Source of the DNA: Kribbella sp. NBC_00382
GTDB lineage: Bacteria > Actinomycetota > Actinomycetes > Propionibacteriales > Kribbellaceae
Direction: 5' to 3'
Assembly (NCBI RefSeq): GCF_036067295.1
Contig: NZ_CP107954.1
Span: 3,844,001-3,908,000, forward strand
DNA length: 64,000 nucleotides
Part shown: piece after piece, positions 1 to 10,796 of the stretch
Numbering within the stretch: position 1 is the stretch's first letter
Layout of the letters: every line of letters begins with the position of its first letter
Program-made: the position numbers and the translations under genes
Notes under the pieces: generated by a model
What the model was told of the DNA's origin: nothing
Database searches by the model: none
The model's input: the letters and a program-made list of their open reading frames with translations, nothing else

Positions 1-699
1 CAGGTGTTGAGTGACAAGGACGGGATTCAGTTCGAGAAGGTCGCGGCGTTGCAGCCGGATCTGATCGTCGGGTTGTACTCGGGGATCACCGCGGACGATT
101 ACAAGAAGCTCAGTGCGCTCGCGCCGACGGTCGCCCAGCTGTCCGGGGCGCCGGACTACGGGGTCGGGTGGCAGGACATCACCAGGACGGTCGGGCAGGC
201 GGTCGGCAAGGCTACGGAGGCCGACGAGCTGATCAAGGGGGTCGAGGGGCAGTTCGCGAAGGTTCGCGCCGAGCACCCCGAGTTCAAGGGCAAGACCGCG
301 ATCATGGCTTCGCCGTACGACGGGTACTTCGTCTACGGCAGCCAGGACCCGCGCTCGCGGCTGCTGACCGATCTCGGCTTCACCCTCCCGGCCGATCTCG
401 ACAAGCTGCTCGGTGGCAAGTTCGGCGCCAACATCAGTACCGAGAAGGCCGCTCTGCTGGACCAGCAGGCGATCGTCTGGTTCCCGTCCAAGGGTGGTAC
501 CGCCAAACTGCTCGCAGACCCGGTCTACAAGGCCCTCAATGTGGCCAAGCAGGGCCGCGGGGTCTACATCGAAGAGGACTACGGCAACGACCTCTACGGC
601 GCCACCAGCTTCGTCTCGGTGCTCAGCCTGCCGACCGTACTGGACCAACTGGTGCCCAAGCTCGCCAAGGCGGTCGACGGCGACCCGGCGACCACATAA
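1..699 (+). CDS. Iron-siderophore ABC transporter substrate-binding protein (5' end cut off by window)
   Basis: The reading frame is open from the first base, so the gene begins upstream; about 232 residues of the C-terminal part are visible. The text reads like a FecB/FhuD-type periplasmic binding protein: an LQPDLIVG segment (the strand that follows the first hinge), a long connecting helix, then a second lobe with a VYIEED segment near the end. Such lipoproteins capture ferric siderophores outside the membrane and deliver them to an FecCD-type importer. No permease or ATPase follows; the next gene is trpS, so the partners would lie upstream or elsewhere. The exact ligand cannot be read from the sequence. 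Confidence 0.85.
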   Translation, partial: QVLSDKDGIQFEKVAALQPDLIVGLYSGITADDYKKLSALAPTVAQLSGAPDYGVGWQDITRTVGQAVGKATEADELIKGVEGQFAKVRAEHPEFKGKTAIMASPYDGYFVYGSQDPRSRLLTDLGFTLPADLDKLLGGKFGANISTEKAALLDQQAIVWFPSKGGTAKLLADPVYKALNVAKQGRGVYIEEDYGNDLYGATSFVSVLSLPTVLDQLVPKLAKAVDGDPATT

Positions 700-713
700 T
701 TTCGAGGTTATGA

Positions 714-1835
<1,122 letters not shown>

Positions 1836-2348
1836 ATGGCGACGATCGGTGTGGCGATTCCGATCGCGGAACCGTACGGCACCGAGCTGCAGAAGTACCG
1901 GGCCGAGTTCGGCGATCCGATGGCGGCCTCGATCCCGACCCACGTCACGCTGCTGCCGCCGACGGACGTGCCCGACGAGGATCTGGCCGTGATCGACGAG
2001 CACCTGCTGGCGGTGGCGGCCCGGTTCCCGAGCTTCCGGATCCGGCTGCGCGGTACGGCGACCTTCCGGCCGATCTCGCCGGTGGTGTTCGTGCCGCTGG
2101 CCGAGGGGATCTCGTCGTGTGAGGTGCTGCAGTCGCAGGTCCGCTCCGGCCCGTTGGAGGTCGCGCTGCGATTCCCGTACCACCCGCACGTGACGGTGGC
2201 CCACGACCTGGAGAAGGACGCCCTGGACCGCGCGTACGACGCGTTGTCGGAGTACGACGTGGCCTTCGACGTGGCAGCCTTCAGCCGGTACGAGCACGGC
2301 GCCGACGGCGTGTGGCGGCCGCAGCGGTCGTTCCCGCTGGCAGGGTAG
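1836..2348 (+). CDS. 2'-5' RNA ligase / cyclic phosphodiesterase family protein
   Basis: A 170-residue member of the 2H phosphoesterase superfamily. The two catalytic HxT motifs are visible: HVT at 36-38 and HVT at 118-120 inside HPHVTVAH. The fold hydrolyses or forms 2'-5' or cyclic phosphodiester bonds in RNA; the natural substrate of this one is unknown. Its ATG follows the trpS stop with no spacer, which implies translational coupling to trpS. A role in tRNA repair would fit that neighbour but is only inference. Confidence 0.85.
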   Translation: MATIGVAIPIAEPYGTELQKYRAEFGDPMAASIPTHVTLLPPTDVPDEDLAVIDEHLLAVAARFPSFRIRLRGTATFRPISPVVFVPLAEGISSCEVLQSQVRSGPLEVALRFPYHPHVTVAHDLEKDALDRAYDALSEYDVAFDVAAFSRYEHGADGVWRPQRSFPLAG

Positions 2349-2376
2349 GACTTCTTACCCGGGGTACAGGAGTCGC

Positions 2377-3486
2377 ATGGGGATCATGGATCGGGCCAAG
2401 GCAGTGTGGGCACGCTTCGGCCGGACGCAGTTGTGGCGCGCCTGGAAGCGGTACGGCGATCGGCGTGGCAACCGGTTGGCCGGGGCAACGAGTTTCTTCG
2501 GCTTCCTGTCGATGTTCCCGCTGATCGTGCTGGCGGCGGCGGTGACCGGCAAGCTGCTGAACAAGGACGCCGTCACCCGGCTGAAGGACGGGCTCAAGAC
2601 GAACCTGCCCGGGATCGGCGACAAGATCGACCTGGACTCGCTGATCAACAACGCCGGCACGATCGGCCTGATCTCGGCCGCCTCGCTGCTGCTCACCGGT
2701 CTCGGCTGGATCGACTCCCTGCGCGCCTCGATCCGCTCCATGCACGAGCTCGACGACCAGCCCGGCAACGCGATCAAGCTGAAGCTGGCGGACCTGGGGG
2801 CGCTGGTCGGACTCGGCGTGATCGGCGCCGTCGCAACCGGCGCCTCGTCGGTCCTGACCGGCCTGTCCCGCCGGATCATGGACTGGACCGGCCTGGAGGG
2901 CACCTGGTTCGCCAACTGGGGTCTCGACCTGATCAGTATCGTGGTCGGGATCGCGGCCGGCTCCGTGCTCTTCCTGTACCTCCAGACGGCGATGCCGCGG
3001 ATCATCCTGCCGCGCAAGGTGGCCCTGATCGCCGCCGTGGCCGGTGGAGTGGTGTTCTACCTCGCGCAGAAGCTGGGCAACGGCTACGTCAACAACGTGA
3101 TCGGCAACAACGCGGCGTACGGGACCCTGGCGCTCCCGTTGGCGCTGCTGGTCTGGATCTACCTGATGACCCGGGTGATCATGCTGATCGCCGCCTGGAC
3201 CAAGGAAGCCACCCTCGACCACCGCTGGCACACCGGCGAGGCCGAGGAAGCGGCCCGAGCCGCCATGCCCTTCGAAACCGAAGCCAGTACGCCGTACGCA
3301 ACCGCAGCCCGCACTGCTGACCCCGACGGCCTCCTCCCCGGTCCACCCGGCAAGAAGTACAAGGTCGTCCCCATCCCAGCCCGCAAGGCCGACACGGTCG
3401 CAGTAGCCGCCGGCGCCGTCCTAGGCGTCACCGCCACAGCCATAGCCGTCCAGCTAGCCAGAGCGACCCGCTCCCTCAAGCGCTAG
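2377..3486 (+). CDS. YihY/BrkB (formerly ribonuclease BN) family integral membrane protein
   Basis: 369 residues. The N-terminal GATSFFGFLSMFPLI segment and a series of about six hydrophobic helices between roughly residues 35 and 275 match the YihY/BrkB fold, followed by a hydrophilic, Ala-rich tail and a short hydrophobic segment near the C-terminus. Members were once called RNase BN; that assignment is obsolete and the function is unknown (transport or envelope roles have been proposed). An AGGAG sits about 5 nt before the ATG. The stop codon overlaps the stop codon of the convergent carboxypeptidase gene by 4 bp. Confidence 0.88.
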   Translation: MGIMDRAKAVWARFGRTQLWRAWKRYGDRRGNRLAGATSFFGFLSMFPLIVLAAAVTGKLLNKDAVTRLKDGLKTNLPGIGDKIDLDSLINNAGTIGLISAASLLLTGLGWIDSLRASIRSMHELDDQPGNAIKLKLADLGALVGLGVIGAVATGASSVLTGLSRRIMDWTGLEGTWFANWGLDLISIVVGIAAGSVLFLYLQTAMPRIILPRKVALIAAVAGGVVFYLAQKLGNGYVNNVIGNNAAYGTLALPLALLVWIYLMTRVIMLIAAWTKEATLDHRWHTGEAEEAARAAMPFETEASTPYATAARTADPDGLLPGPPGKKYKVVPIPARKADTVAVAAGAVLGVTATAIAVQLARATRSLKR

Positions 3487-4652
3487 TGCCGTCTGGCCTT
3501 CGCTGCAGCCTTCGCCCTGGCCCTGAGGGCCTTGGGGCGGCGGAGGAAGAGGGGGAGCAGCAGGATGGGCGGGGCCGCGTAGGCCCAGACGGGGACCTTG
3601 TAGGCGATCGACTGGGCTATCTCGGCTGCTACCAGGGTGGCGCGGGTGCGCCGGGGTGGGAGGGCTGAGGCCTTCTTGGAGGTGTTCGGGCCCGGGCCCT
3701 CGGCCGTCTTGGGTGGCGCGGCGGCGACCGGCTTGACCAGGGTGCCGACCGGCGACAGGGCGGAGTACGACTTGAAGGCCCAGTCGAGCAGGTTGCTGGC
3801 GTCCTGGGTGATGCCGTGCGGCGCGTTCATCATCGTGACGACCAGCGTGTGGCCGTTCCGCCGGGCCGCGCCGACGAACGTGTTCCGGGCCAGCGTCGTG
3901 TAGCCGGTCTTCACACCCAGCGCGCCGTCGTAGTTGAACAGCAGCTTGTTCTGGTTCGCGACCTGGTAGCTGCCGCCCTTCTTCGCCAGCGGGAAGGTCG
4001 TGTACTTCGTCGACGCATACTTCGCGAAGTCCGGCCGAGCGAGCCCCGCCTGGGCGAACAGCGCCAGGTCGTACGCGCTCGAGTACTGCCCATCCGCGTC
4101 CAGCCCGGTCGGGTCGGTCACATGCGTGTCCAGCGCCCCGATCTCGGCGGCCTTCTTGTTCATCCGCTGGATCGTCCCCGGTACGCCGCCCTCGTCGTGA
4201 GACACCAACGCGTGGACCGCGTCGTTGCCGGACGCCAGGAACATCCCCTGGAACAGCAGATCGACCGAATAGCGGAGTCCGGGGTAGACCCCGACCTTGC
4301 TCCCGATGATGCCGGCGTCCTCGTCGCTGCCGATCACCTGGTCGCTCTTGTTGAGCCGCGGGAGCAGTACCAGCGCGGTGAGCGTCTTGAGCGTGCTGGC
4401 CGGCCGGAGCTTGGCGTGCGGCGCCTTGGCGGCCAATACGTCGCCGGTGTCCACATCGGCGATCACGTACGCCGACGCCTGCACGGCCGGCGGCGTCGCC
4501 CCATCGGCGACCACCGTCGGCTCCGTGGTCAGCTGGTCGCCGCCGACCGGGGTGTTGAGACCCTGGCCGGCGGCGTTCGCAGCAAGAGGACCGGCCACCG
4601 CGAGAGCCGTGGAGGCTACCGCGGTGGCCCAGGCCGTCAGGAGGACACGCAT
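3483..4652 (-). CDS. D-alanyl-D-alanine carboxypeptidase (peptidase S11, PBP5-like)
   Basis: A 389-residue penicillin-binding protein that trims the terminal D-Ala from peptidoglycan stem peptides outside the membrane. All three active-site motifs are present: STLK (86-89), SGN (141-143) and KTG (248-250). A signal peptide covers about residues 1-28. The C-terminus has one hydrophobic segment (WAYAAPPILLLPLFL) followed by a basic tail, so the enzyme is anchored by its C-terminal end. I chose the ATG at 4652 because it places the signal peptide at the start; the frame remains open to 4682. Confidence 0.93.
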   Translation of the reverse strand: MRVLLTAWATAVASTALAVAGPLAANAAGQGLNTPVGGDQLTTEPTVVADGATPPAVQASAYVIADVDTGDVLAAKAPHAKLRPASTLKTLTALVLLPRLNKSDQVIGSDEDAGIIGSKVGVYPGLRYSVDLLFQGMFLASGNDAVHALVSHDEGGVPGTIQRMNKKAAEIGALDTHVTDPTGLDADGQYSSAYDLALFAQAGLARPDFAKYASTKYTTFPLAKKGGSYQVANQNKLLFNYDGALGVKTGYTTLARNTFVGAARRNGHTLVVTMMNAPHGITQDASNLLDWAFKSYSALSPVGTLVKPVAAAPPKTAEGPGPNTSKKASALPPRRTRATLVAAEIAQSIAYKVPVWAYAAPPILLLPLFLRRPKALRARAKAAAKARRH

Positions 4653-4685
4653 CGGCGGCACTCTAGACGCCCGATGGGGCATGAG

Positions 4686-5627
4686 TCACGCGCGGTAGGC
4701 AGTCCAGGCGTTGCTGATCCGGGTGCTCTGGCCCGGAGTGAACTGGTTGTAGCAGGAGTCGTAGGAGTAGTCCATGTAGTTGTGGATCGGGTCCAGGCCG
4801 GACAGTGAGCAGGAGTCGCGGCCGGTCGGGCAGCCGGAGCTGGCGCTGCTCTGGGCGGGCGTGTCGGACACCGAGTCGTTCGTGCTCGTGCAACCACCCT
4901 GGAAGGTGTGGTACAGCCCGAACCAGTGGCCGGCCTCGTGCGAGGCGGTCTTGCCGAGGTTGAAGTTGGTCGCCGAACCACCGGGCAGCGAGCTGTACTG
5001 CACCCGGATGCCGTCGATCGACGGGTTGCTCGCGTAGTCCCACGGGAAGGTCGCGATCCCGAGGTAGGAGAAGTCGACCAGCCAGATGTTGAGCGCGTTC
5101 TTGCCACCCTTGCGGGTCTGCGCCCGGTACGTCGTGCTCTGGCCGTCGGTGTGCCAGGTGTTGTTGTTGAACCGGTCCGTACCGGCCAGGTAGAACGTGA
5201 ACCCGGTGTTCGCCGCGGCCGACGACTCGCCACCGGCGAAGTCCTGGTTCAGCTCGGCGATCTGCTGGTTGATCTGGGTCGCGGTGACGTCGCCGGCACC
5301 GGTGCTGCTGCGCATCACGTGGATGTAGACCGGCACGCTGGCGGCGGCGAGCTTGCCGGCCTTCGGCGCGAGGCCACGGGCCTGCTTGGCGGCGACCAGC
5401 TGTGCGGTCTTCGCGTCGATCGCCTTCTGCTCGGCGGCCGACAGTTCACGGGTGTCGGCGCCGAAGCCGCCACGCGCGGACGGCCCGGCGGCCGGCTGGA
5501 AACACGGGTTGGTCAACTGGTCCGCCGGCAGCTTCGCGGTGGCCTGGCCACCGAGCGGGCTGAAGGCGAGTGCGGTACCGGCCAGCATCACGGCCAGTAC
5601 GCGGGGGCGGGTGATGAGAGATCGCAT
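4686..5627 (-). CDS. Secreted zinc metalloprotease, M43 (pappalysin/cytophagalysin-like)
   Basis: 313 residues with a signal peptide (about 1-31). The zinc site is a full metzincin motif HExxHxxGxxH at 230-240 (HEAGHWFGLYH), and a Met-turn candidate NYMDYSYDSC lies near the C-terminus, as in M43B peptidases. Several Cys residues in the C-terminal part suggest disulfides, consistent with secretion. An N-terminal region of about 60-70 residues before the catalytic domain could be a propeptide. It is transcribed away from the GS-like gene, with a 211-bp intergenic region between them. Confidence 0.9.
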   Translation of the reverse strand: MRSLITRPRVLAVMLAGTALAFSPLGGQATAKLPADQLTNPCFQPAAGPSARGGFGADTRELSAAEQKAIDAKTAQLVAAKQARGLAPKAGKLAAASVPVYIHVMRSSTGAGDVTATQINQQIAELNQDFAGGESSAAANTGFTFYLAGTDRFNNNTWHTDGQSTTYRAQTRKGGKNALNIWLVDFSYLGIATFPWDYASNPSIDGIRVQYSSLPGGSATNFNLGKTASHEAGHWFGLYHTFQGGCTSTNDSVSDTPAQSSASSGCPTGRDSCSLSGLDPIHNYMDYSYDSCYNQFTPGQSTRISNAWTAYRA

Positions 5628-5770
5628 AGAAGCGCTCCTCGGATCATGGGCCGCGGGGCGGGCGGCCGGATCAGCCGATTTTGAGTGTCATCCCGCGAAC
5701 TGAGAAGCCGTTCCCTGTCAGATAGGTGTCACGGCAGTACTGCGCCGGTACGCCGCCGCGCGCACCGACA

Positions 5771-5818
5771 TTGACATTGGCGGCCGGGCTTGCGTCAATG
5801 GACTGACAGCAGACCAAT
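5771..5818 (+). promoter_or_regulatory. Promoter/operator of the gamma-glutamyl catabolic cluster
   Basis: TTGACA (5771-5776), a 17-nt spacer, then GTCAAT (5794-5799) followed by GG, and AGACCAAT at 5811-5818. The same series (TTGACA, 17 nt, CTCAATGG, then AGACCATT) precedes the permease gene of this cluster at 10797-10854, so I read it as a co-regulated promoter with an operator in its early transcribed region. Confidence 0.6.
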
Positions 5819-5838
5819 AGAACCCGTCGGGAGTGACC

Positions 5839-7203
5839 GTGAGCTCTAGGAACGGCAAGTTGACCGTGCAGGAACTCCGGGACCAGGTCGGAGCCGGCCG
5901 GATCGATACCGTGCTGGTCGCGATCACCGACATGCAGGGACGGCTGCAGGGTAAGCGCTGTGGCGCCCGGTACTTCGTCGAAGAGGTGCTCGCGCACGGT
6001 ACCGAGGGCTGCAACTACCTGCTGGCCGTGGACGTCGACATGAACACCGTCGACGGCTACGAGATGTCGTCGTGGGAGCGCGGCTACGGCGACCTGCTGA
6101 TGGCGCCCGATCTCGACACCCTGCGGCTGCTGCCCTGGCTCGAAGGCACCGCGCTGGTGCTGTGTGACGTCCAGTGGCTCGACAAGACTCCGATGCCCGC
6201 GTCGCCGCGGCAGATCCTGAAGAAGCAGCTCGACCGGCTCGCCCAGCGCGGCCTCAAGGCGTACGTCGGCACCGAACTCGAGTTCATCGTCTTCAACGAC
6301 ACCTTCGAGCAGGCCTGGACCAGGACCTACAAGGACCTCGACCCGGCCAACCAGTACAACGTCGACTACTCCCTGCTCGGCACCGCCCGGATCGAGCCGC
6401 TGCTACGCGACATCCGCATCTCGATGGAGGGCGCCGGCCTGTACGTCGAATCCGCCAAGGGCGAGTGCAACCTCGGCCAGCACGAGATCGCCTTCCGGTA
6501 CGACGAGGCGCTGGCGACCTGCGACAACCACTCGATCTACAAGAGCGGCGCCAAGGAGATCGCGGTCAAACACGGCAAGAGCCTGACCTTCATGGCGAAG
6601 TTCGACGAGCGCGAGGGCAACTCCTGCCACATCCACCTGAGCTTCCGCAGCGACGACGGTACTGCGGTCCTCGCGGGCGACAACGAGTACGGCTTCTCCG
6701 ATCTGATGGAGCAGTTCATCGCCGGCCAGCTCGCGTGCCTGGAGGAGTTCACTTATCTCCTCGCGCCGAACATCAACTCTTACAAGCGGTTCGTGGCCGG
6801 CAGTTTCGCGCCGACCGCCGTGGCCTGGGGCATCGACAACCGCACCTGCTCGCTGCGGGTGGTCGGCCACGGCGAGTCCTTACGCGTGGAGAACCGCCTG
6901 CCAGGTGGCGATGTGAACCCGTACCTCGCCGTCGCGGCCCTGATCGCGGCCGGCCTGCACGGCATCGAGAACGAACTCGAGATGGAGCCGATGCTGGAGG
7001 GCAACGCCTACACCTCCGACAAGCCGCACGTACCGACGACGCTGCGCGAGGCGGCCGCCCTCTTCGGCGGCTCGAAGATCGCCCGCGAAGCCTTCGGCGA
7101 CGAGGTCGTCGACCACTACCTGAACGCCGCCCGGGTCGAGCTGGATGCCTACGACGCGGCGGTGACCGACTGGGAGCGGATCCGTGGCTTCGAACGACTC
7201 TGA
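5839..7203 (+). CDS. Glutamine synthetase family gamma-glutamyl-amine ligase (GlnA4/PuuA-like)
   Basis: 454 residues with the GS fold: GTELEFIVF (ATP/metal-binding glutamates), NSCHIHLSF (His-loop region), ANINSYKRF and the RVENRLPGGDVNPYLAVAA segment. It opens a cluster whose order (GS-like, amidotransferase, aldehyde dehydrogenase, SDR) is the same as glnA4-Rv2859c-aldC-Rv2857c of M. tuberculosis. Characterised relatives join glutamate to putrescine-type polyamines (PuuA, GlnA3) or ethanolamine (Streptomyces GlnA4), so a catabolic ligase is far more likely than true glutamine synthesis. I chose the GTG at 5839 because GGGAG lies 5 nt before it; a GTG at 5833 would have no ribosome-binding site. 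The acceptor amine cannot be deduced. Confidence 0.88.
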   Translation: MSSRNGKLTVQELRDQVGAGRIDTVLVAITDMQGRLQGKRCGARYFVEEVLAHGTEGCNYLLAVDVDMNTVDGYEMSSWERGYGDLLMAPDLDTLRLLPWLEGTALVLCDVQWLDKTPMPASPRQILKKQLDRLAQRGLKAYVGTELEFIVFNDTFEQAWTRTYKDLDPANQYNVDYSLLGTARIEPLLRDIRISMEGAGLYVESAKGECNLGQHEIAFRYDEALATCDNHSIYKSGAKEIAVKHGKSLTFMAKFDEREGNSCHIHLSFRSDDGTAVLAGDNEYGFSDLMEQFIAGQLACLEEFTYLLAPNINSYKRFVAGSFAPTAVAWGIDNRTCSLRVVGHGESLRVENRLPGGDVNPYLAVAALIAAGLHGIENELEMEPMLEGNAYTSDKPHVPTTLREAAALFGGSKIAREAFGDEVVDHYLNAARVELDAYDAAVTDWERIRGFERL

Positions 7204-7909
7204 CCGGCCGCGGATCGGCATCACCACCTACCTCGAGCCGATCATCTGGGGAGTCTGGCACCGCGACGCCGCTCTGTTGCCACGCGTCTACCTCGACTCG
7301 GTGGTCGCGGCGGGCGGCGTACCGATCCTGCTCCCACCCGTCGGTACGGACCCGTCGATCCTCGACATCCTCGACGGCCTGATCATCGCGGGCGGCTGCG
7401 ACGTCGATCCTGCCTCGTACGACGCTGCGCCACACCCCGAGACCGTCGACACTCGGCCCGGCCGTGACGAGCATGAGTCGATCCTGATCAAGGCGGCCCT
7501 CGACGCGAACCTCCCGCTGCTCGCGATCTGCCGCGGACTGCAGATGCTCAACGTAACGCTCGGCGGCACCCTGGAGCAGCATCTGCCCGATGCGGTAGCC
7601 CACGACGAGCACCGGCCCTCACCCGCGATCTTCGGCCGTACCGACGTCAAGGTCGAGCCGGACACCAAGCTGGCAAGCCTTTTCGGCGACCGCACGACCG
7701 TGCACTGCTACCACCACCAAGCGCTCGACGTCGTCGCTGATGCCCTCCGCGTCACCGCCCGGTCCGGTGACGGCACGGTCGAGGCCGCCGAGGTCGACGG
7801 CAAGGATTTCGCGCTCGGGGTCCAGTGGCATCCCGAGGAGAACCCCGAAGACCTGCGGCTGTTCGCCGCACTCGTTGCTGAAGGCAAGAAAAGGAGTACG
7901 CGCCGGTGA
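7184..7909 (+). CDS. Gamma-glutamyl-gamma-aminobutyrate hydrolase-type class I amidotransferase (PuuD-like)
   Basis: 241 residues. The class I GATase nucleophile lies in [10 protein letters not shown] (Cys116), and the His-x-Glu pair is in VQWHPEE (His216, Glu218). This family hydrolyses the gamma-glutamyl group from an oxidised gamma-glutamyl amine such as gamma-glutamyl-GABA, returning glutamate. The GTG start overlaps the end of the ligase gene by 20 bp, and the gene ends in a GTGA overlap with the dehydrogenase gene, so the three are translated from one message. M. tuberculosis Rv2859c is the positional counterpart. Confidence 0.9.
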   Translation: MASNDSDRPRIGITTYLEPIIWGVWHRDAALLPRVYLDSVVAAGGVPILLPPVGTDPSILDILDGLIIAGGCDVDPASYDAAPHPETVDTRPGRDEHESILIKAALDANLPLLAICRGLQMLNVTLGGTLEQHLPDAVAHDEHRPSPAIFGRTDVKVEPDTKLASLFGDRTTVHCYHHQALDVVADALRVTARSGDGTVEAAEVDGKDFALGVQWHPEENPEDLRLFAALVAEGKKRSTRR

Positions 7910-9267
7910 CGCACGACGTGATCAACCCCGCGACCGAGAAGGTCGTCCGCAGCATCGAGCTCGCCTCGGTCGAGGACACCGACGCCGCGATCGCCCGGGC
8001 CGCTGAGGCGTTCACCACCTGGCGTGCGGTGGCGCCCGCCGATCGGGGCCGGTTGCTGCGCAGGTTCGCCGACGCGGTCGATGCGGATCTGGAGAACCTT
8101 GCCGCGTTGGAGGTTGAGAACGCGGGGCACACGATCAGCAACGCTCGCTGGGAAGCCGGCAATGTGCGGGACGTGCTCAACTACTACAGCGCGGCACCCG
8201 AGCGACTGTTCGGCAAGCAGATTCCCGTTGCCGGGGGCATCGATCTCACCTTCCACGAGCCGCTCGGTGTGGTCGGCATCATCGTGCCGTGGAACTTCCC
8301 GATGCCGATCGCGGGCTGGGGTTTCGCGCCCGCGCTGGCGGCCGGCAACACCGTCGTGCTCAAGCCGGCCGAGCTGACGCCGTTGACTGCCGTGCGCATC
8401 GGTGAGCTGGCGTTGGAGGCGGGGCTGCCGCCGGGAGTGCTGGAGATCGTCCCCGGCGCCGGAACAGTGGTCGGCCAGCGGTTCGTCACACACCCGGCGG
8501 TACGCAAGGTCGTCTTCACCGGATCGACCGGGGTCGGCAAGCAGATCATGGCCGGCTGCGCCGAGCAGGTGAAGCGCGTGACGCTCGAGCTCGGCGGCAA
8601 GTCGGCCAACATCGTCTTCGCCGACTCGGATCTGGAGAAGGCGGCCGCGCAGGCGCCGTACGGGGTGTTCGACAACGCGGGGCAGGACTGTTGCGCGCGG
8701 TCGCGGATCCTGGTCGAGCGGAAGGCGTACGACCGCTTCATGGAGCTGCTCGAGCCTGCTGTGAAGGGTGTTCGGGTTGGGGATCCGGGCGATCCCCAGA
8801 CGGAGATGGGCCCGTTGATTTCCGCGCGGCAGGTGGAACGCGTCGCTGGGTACGTGGCTGACGAGGCGACGGTTGCCTTTCGCGGTACTGCGCCTGCAGG
8901 GCCGGGGTACTGGTTCCCGCCGACCGTGCTCGCGCCGGTCGACCCGAGCGATCGGGCGGCCCGGGAGGAGATCTTCGGGCCGGTCGTCGCGGTGATCCCG
9001 TTCGAGGACGAGGCCGATGCGGTCCGGATCGCCAACGACTCGGAGTACGGGCTGTCCGGGTCGATCTGGACCCGGGACGTCGGCCGGGCGCTGCGGGTCG
9101 GGCGCGGGGTCGAGGCGGGCAACCTGTCGGTCAACTCGCACTCGTCGGTGCGCTACTCCACGCCGTTCGGCGGCTACAAGCAATCCGGGCTCGGTCGCGA
9201 GCTCGGGCCGGACGCGCTGGACGCGTTCACCGAGACCAAGAACATCTTCATCAGCACGGAGGACTGA
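7906..9267 (+). CDS. NAD(P)-dependent aldehyde dehydrogenase (PuuC/AldC-like)
   Basis: 453 residues, normal for the family. Visible motifs: [17 protein letters not shown] (nucleotide-binding), the general-base Glu228 in LELGG, and the catalytic Cys262 in GQDCCA (the following Cys263 is an extra cysteine). It should oxidise the aldehyde made from the gamma-glutamylated amine to the acid that the amidotransferase then cleaves. GTG start inside a GTGA overlap, with AAGGAG at 7891-7896. Positional counterpart of aldC (Rv2858c). Confidence 0.92.
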   Translation: MTHDVINPATEKVVRSIELASVEDTDAAIARAAEAFTTWRAVAPADRGRLLRRFADAVDADLENLAALEVENAGHTISNARWEAGNVRDVLNYYSAAPERLFGKQIPVAGGIDLTFHEPLGVVGIIVPWNFPMPIAGWGFAPALAAGNTVVLKPAELTPLTAVRIGELALEAGLPPGVLEIVPGAGTVVGQRFVTHPAVRKVVFTGSTGVGKQIMAGCAEQVKRVTLELGGKSANIVFADSDLEKAAAQAPYGVFDNAGQDCCARSRILVERKAYDRFMELLEPAVKGVRVGDPGDPQTEMGPLISARQVERVAGYVADEATVAFRGTAPAGPGYWFPPTVLAPVDPSDRAAREEIFGPVVAVIPFEDEADAVRIANDSEYGLSGSIWTRDVGRALRVGRGVEAGNLSVNSHSSVRYSTPFGGYKQSGLGRELGPDALDAFTETKNIFISTED

Positions 9268-10044
9268 ATGGACGTCAAGGCAAACAGGCTGGAGGACCGG
9301 GTCGCGGTCGTCACCGGCGGCGCGAGCGGGATCGGCCTGGCCTCGGTACGCCGGCTGGCCGCCGAGGGCGCCAAGGTGGTGGTCGGCGACGTCGATCCCG
9401 CGGCCGGCAAGGCGACCGCGGACGAAGTCGGCGGCTTGTACGTGCAGACCGATGTCACCAGCGACACCGACGTCGAGAACCTCTTCAAGCAAGCCTTCGA
9501 CATCTACGGCAGCGTCGACATCGCCTTCAACAACGCCGGCATCTCGCCCCCCGAGGACGGCTCGATCCTGGAGACCGGGCTGGAGGCGTGGCGCAAGGTG
9601 CAGGAGGTCAACCTGACCTCGGTGTACCTGTGCTGCAAGCACGTCATCCCCTACATGCAGCGTCAGGGCAAGGGCTCCATCATCAACACCGCCTCGTTCG
9701 TCGCCGTGATGGGCGCCGCCACCTCGCAGATCTCGTACTCCGCTTCGAAGGGCGGCGTACTCGCGATGAGCCGCGAACTCGGCGTCGAGTTCGCGCGCCA
9801 GGGCATCCGGGTCAATGCGCTGTGCCCCGGCCCGGTCAACACGCCATTGCTGAAGGAGCTGTTCGCCAAGGACGAGGAGCGGGCCAACCGTCGCCTGGTG
9901 CACGTACCGATGGGCCGGTTCGGTGAGCCGGAGGAGATCGCGGCCGCGGTCGCCTTCCTGGCCAGCGACGACTCGTCGTTCATCACCGCCAACACGTTCC
10001 TCGTCGACGGAGGCATCTCGGGCGCGTATGTGACTCCGCTCTAA
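9268..10044 (+). CDS. Short-chain dehydrogenase/reductase (Rv2857c-like)
   Basis: 258 residues, classical SDR: TGGASGIG (16-23) for NAD(P), NNAG, and the catalytic YSASK motif preceded by a conserved serine region (NTASF). The C-terminus (VDGGISGAY) is typical. It begins directly after the aldehyde dehydrogenase stop. E. coli uses a flavin oxidase (PuuB) to make the aldehyde; here an SDR takes that position. Oxidation of an alcohol group (as in gamma-glutamyl-ethanolamide) by this SDR would fit the gene order well; that is inference. Confidence 0.9.
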   Translation: MDVKANRLEDRVAVVTGGASGIGLASVRRLAAEGAKVVVGDVDPAAGKATADEVGGLYVQTDVTSDTDVENLFKQAFDIYGSVDIAFNNAGISPPEDGSILETGLEAWRKVQEVNLTSVYLCCKHVIPYMQRQGKGSIINTASFVAVMGAATSQISYSASKGGVLAMSRELGVEFARQGIRVNALCPGPVNTPLLKELFAKDEERANRRLVHVPMGRFGEPEEIAAAVAFLASDDSSFITANTFLVDGGISGAYVTPL

Positions 10045-10075
10045 CCTTGGGCAGGACCAACGGGGAGGTGGCGCA

Positions 10076-10792
10076 GTGGCAACTGCGGACGAAGCGGTGT
10101 TCCGGCCGGTACGGGCCGGCAACCCGTTCGAGGAGACGGTCGAACGGTTGCTGCAGGCAATCAAACTCGGGGTGGTCGGTCCGGGGGAGCGGCTGCCTGC
10201 CGAGCGCGACCTGGCGGCCCGGCTGAACGTCAGCCGGGAGACCCTGCGCGAGGCGATCAAGGCGCTCACCGACTCCGGCTACGTCGAGTCCCGCCGCGGC
10301 CGGTATGGCGGGACCTTCGTCAATGAGCGGTTGCCGAAGGTACGGCGTACCAGCGTGAAGCAACTGACCCGCGAGCAAGGCGCCGACGTCGACGACGCAC
10401 TCGTACTCCGCTCCGCGCTGGAGACAGGTGCGGCCGAAGCGGCAGCGTCACGCGACCTGACCGACGCGGAGATCGACCATCTGCGCAGCTGCCTGGCGGA
10501 GACGTCATCGGCCAAGCTGGCCGACTATCGCCGGATGGATTCGCGCCTGCACCTGGCGATCGCGGAGGTCAGTGGGTCGCCCTCGCTGACCTCTGCCACG
10601 GCTGACGTCCGGATGCGGCTGAACGAGCTGCTCGACGCGATTCCCTTGCTGGCGGTCAATCTGGAGCACTCCAACGACCAGCACGCGGCGATCGTCGAGG
10701 CGATCCTGGCCGGTGATCCGGCCGTCGCCCGGCAGGCGATGCAGGAGCACCTGTCCGGCACGGCGGCACTGTTGCGCGGCTTCCTCACCTGA
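10076..10792 (+). CDS. FadR/GntR-family transcriptional regulator
   Basis: 238 residues. An N-terminal winged helix (RLPAERDLAARLNVSRETLREAIKAL) is followed by an all-helical FCD effector domain of about 150 residues. It sits between the catabolic genes and the permease gene, 31 nt after the SDR, with GGGGAGG upstream of its GTG. It most probably controls both promoters of the cluster, which share a common architecture. GntR proteins of this type usually repress and release DNA on binding the pathway ligand. Confidence 0.9.
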   Translation: MATADEAVFRPVRAGNPFEETVERLLQAIKLGVVGPGERLPAERDLAARLNVSRETLREAIKALTDSGYVESRRGRYGGTFVNERLPKVRRTSVKQLTREQGADVDDALVLRSALETGAAEAAASRDLTDAEIDHLRSCLAETSSAKLADYRRMDSRLHLAIAEVSGSPSLTSATADVRMRLNELLDAIPLLAVNLEHSNDQHAAIVEAILAGDPAVARQAMQEHLSGTAALLRGFLT

Positions 10793-10796
10793 TTCC

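Noticed and set aside
2377..3486. Ribonuclease BN activity for the YihY-family protein
   Set aside because: That historical name was assigned in error; the sequence is an integral membrane protein without nuclease motifs.
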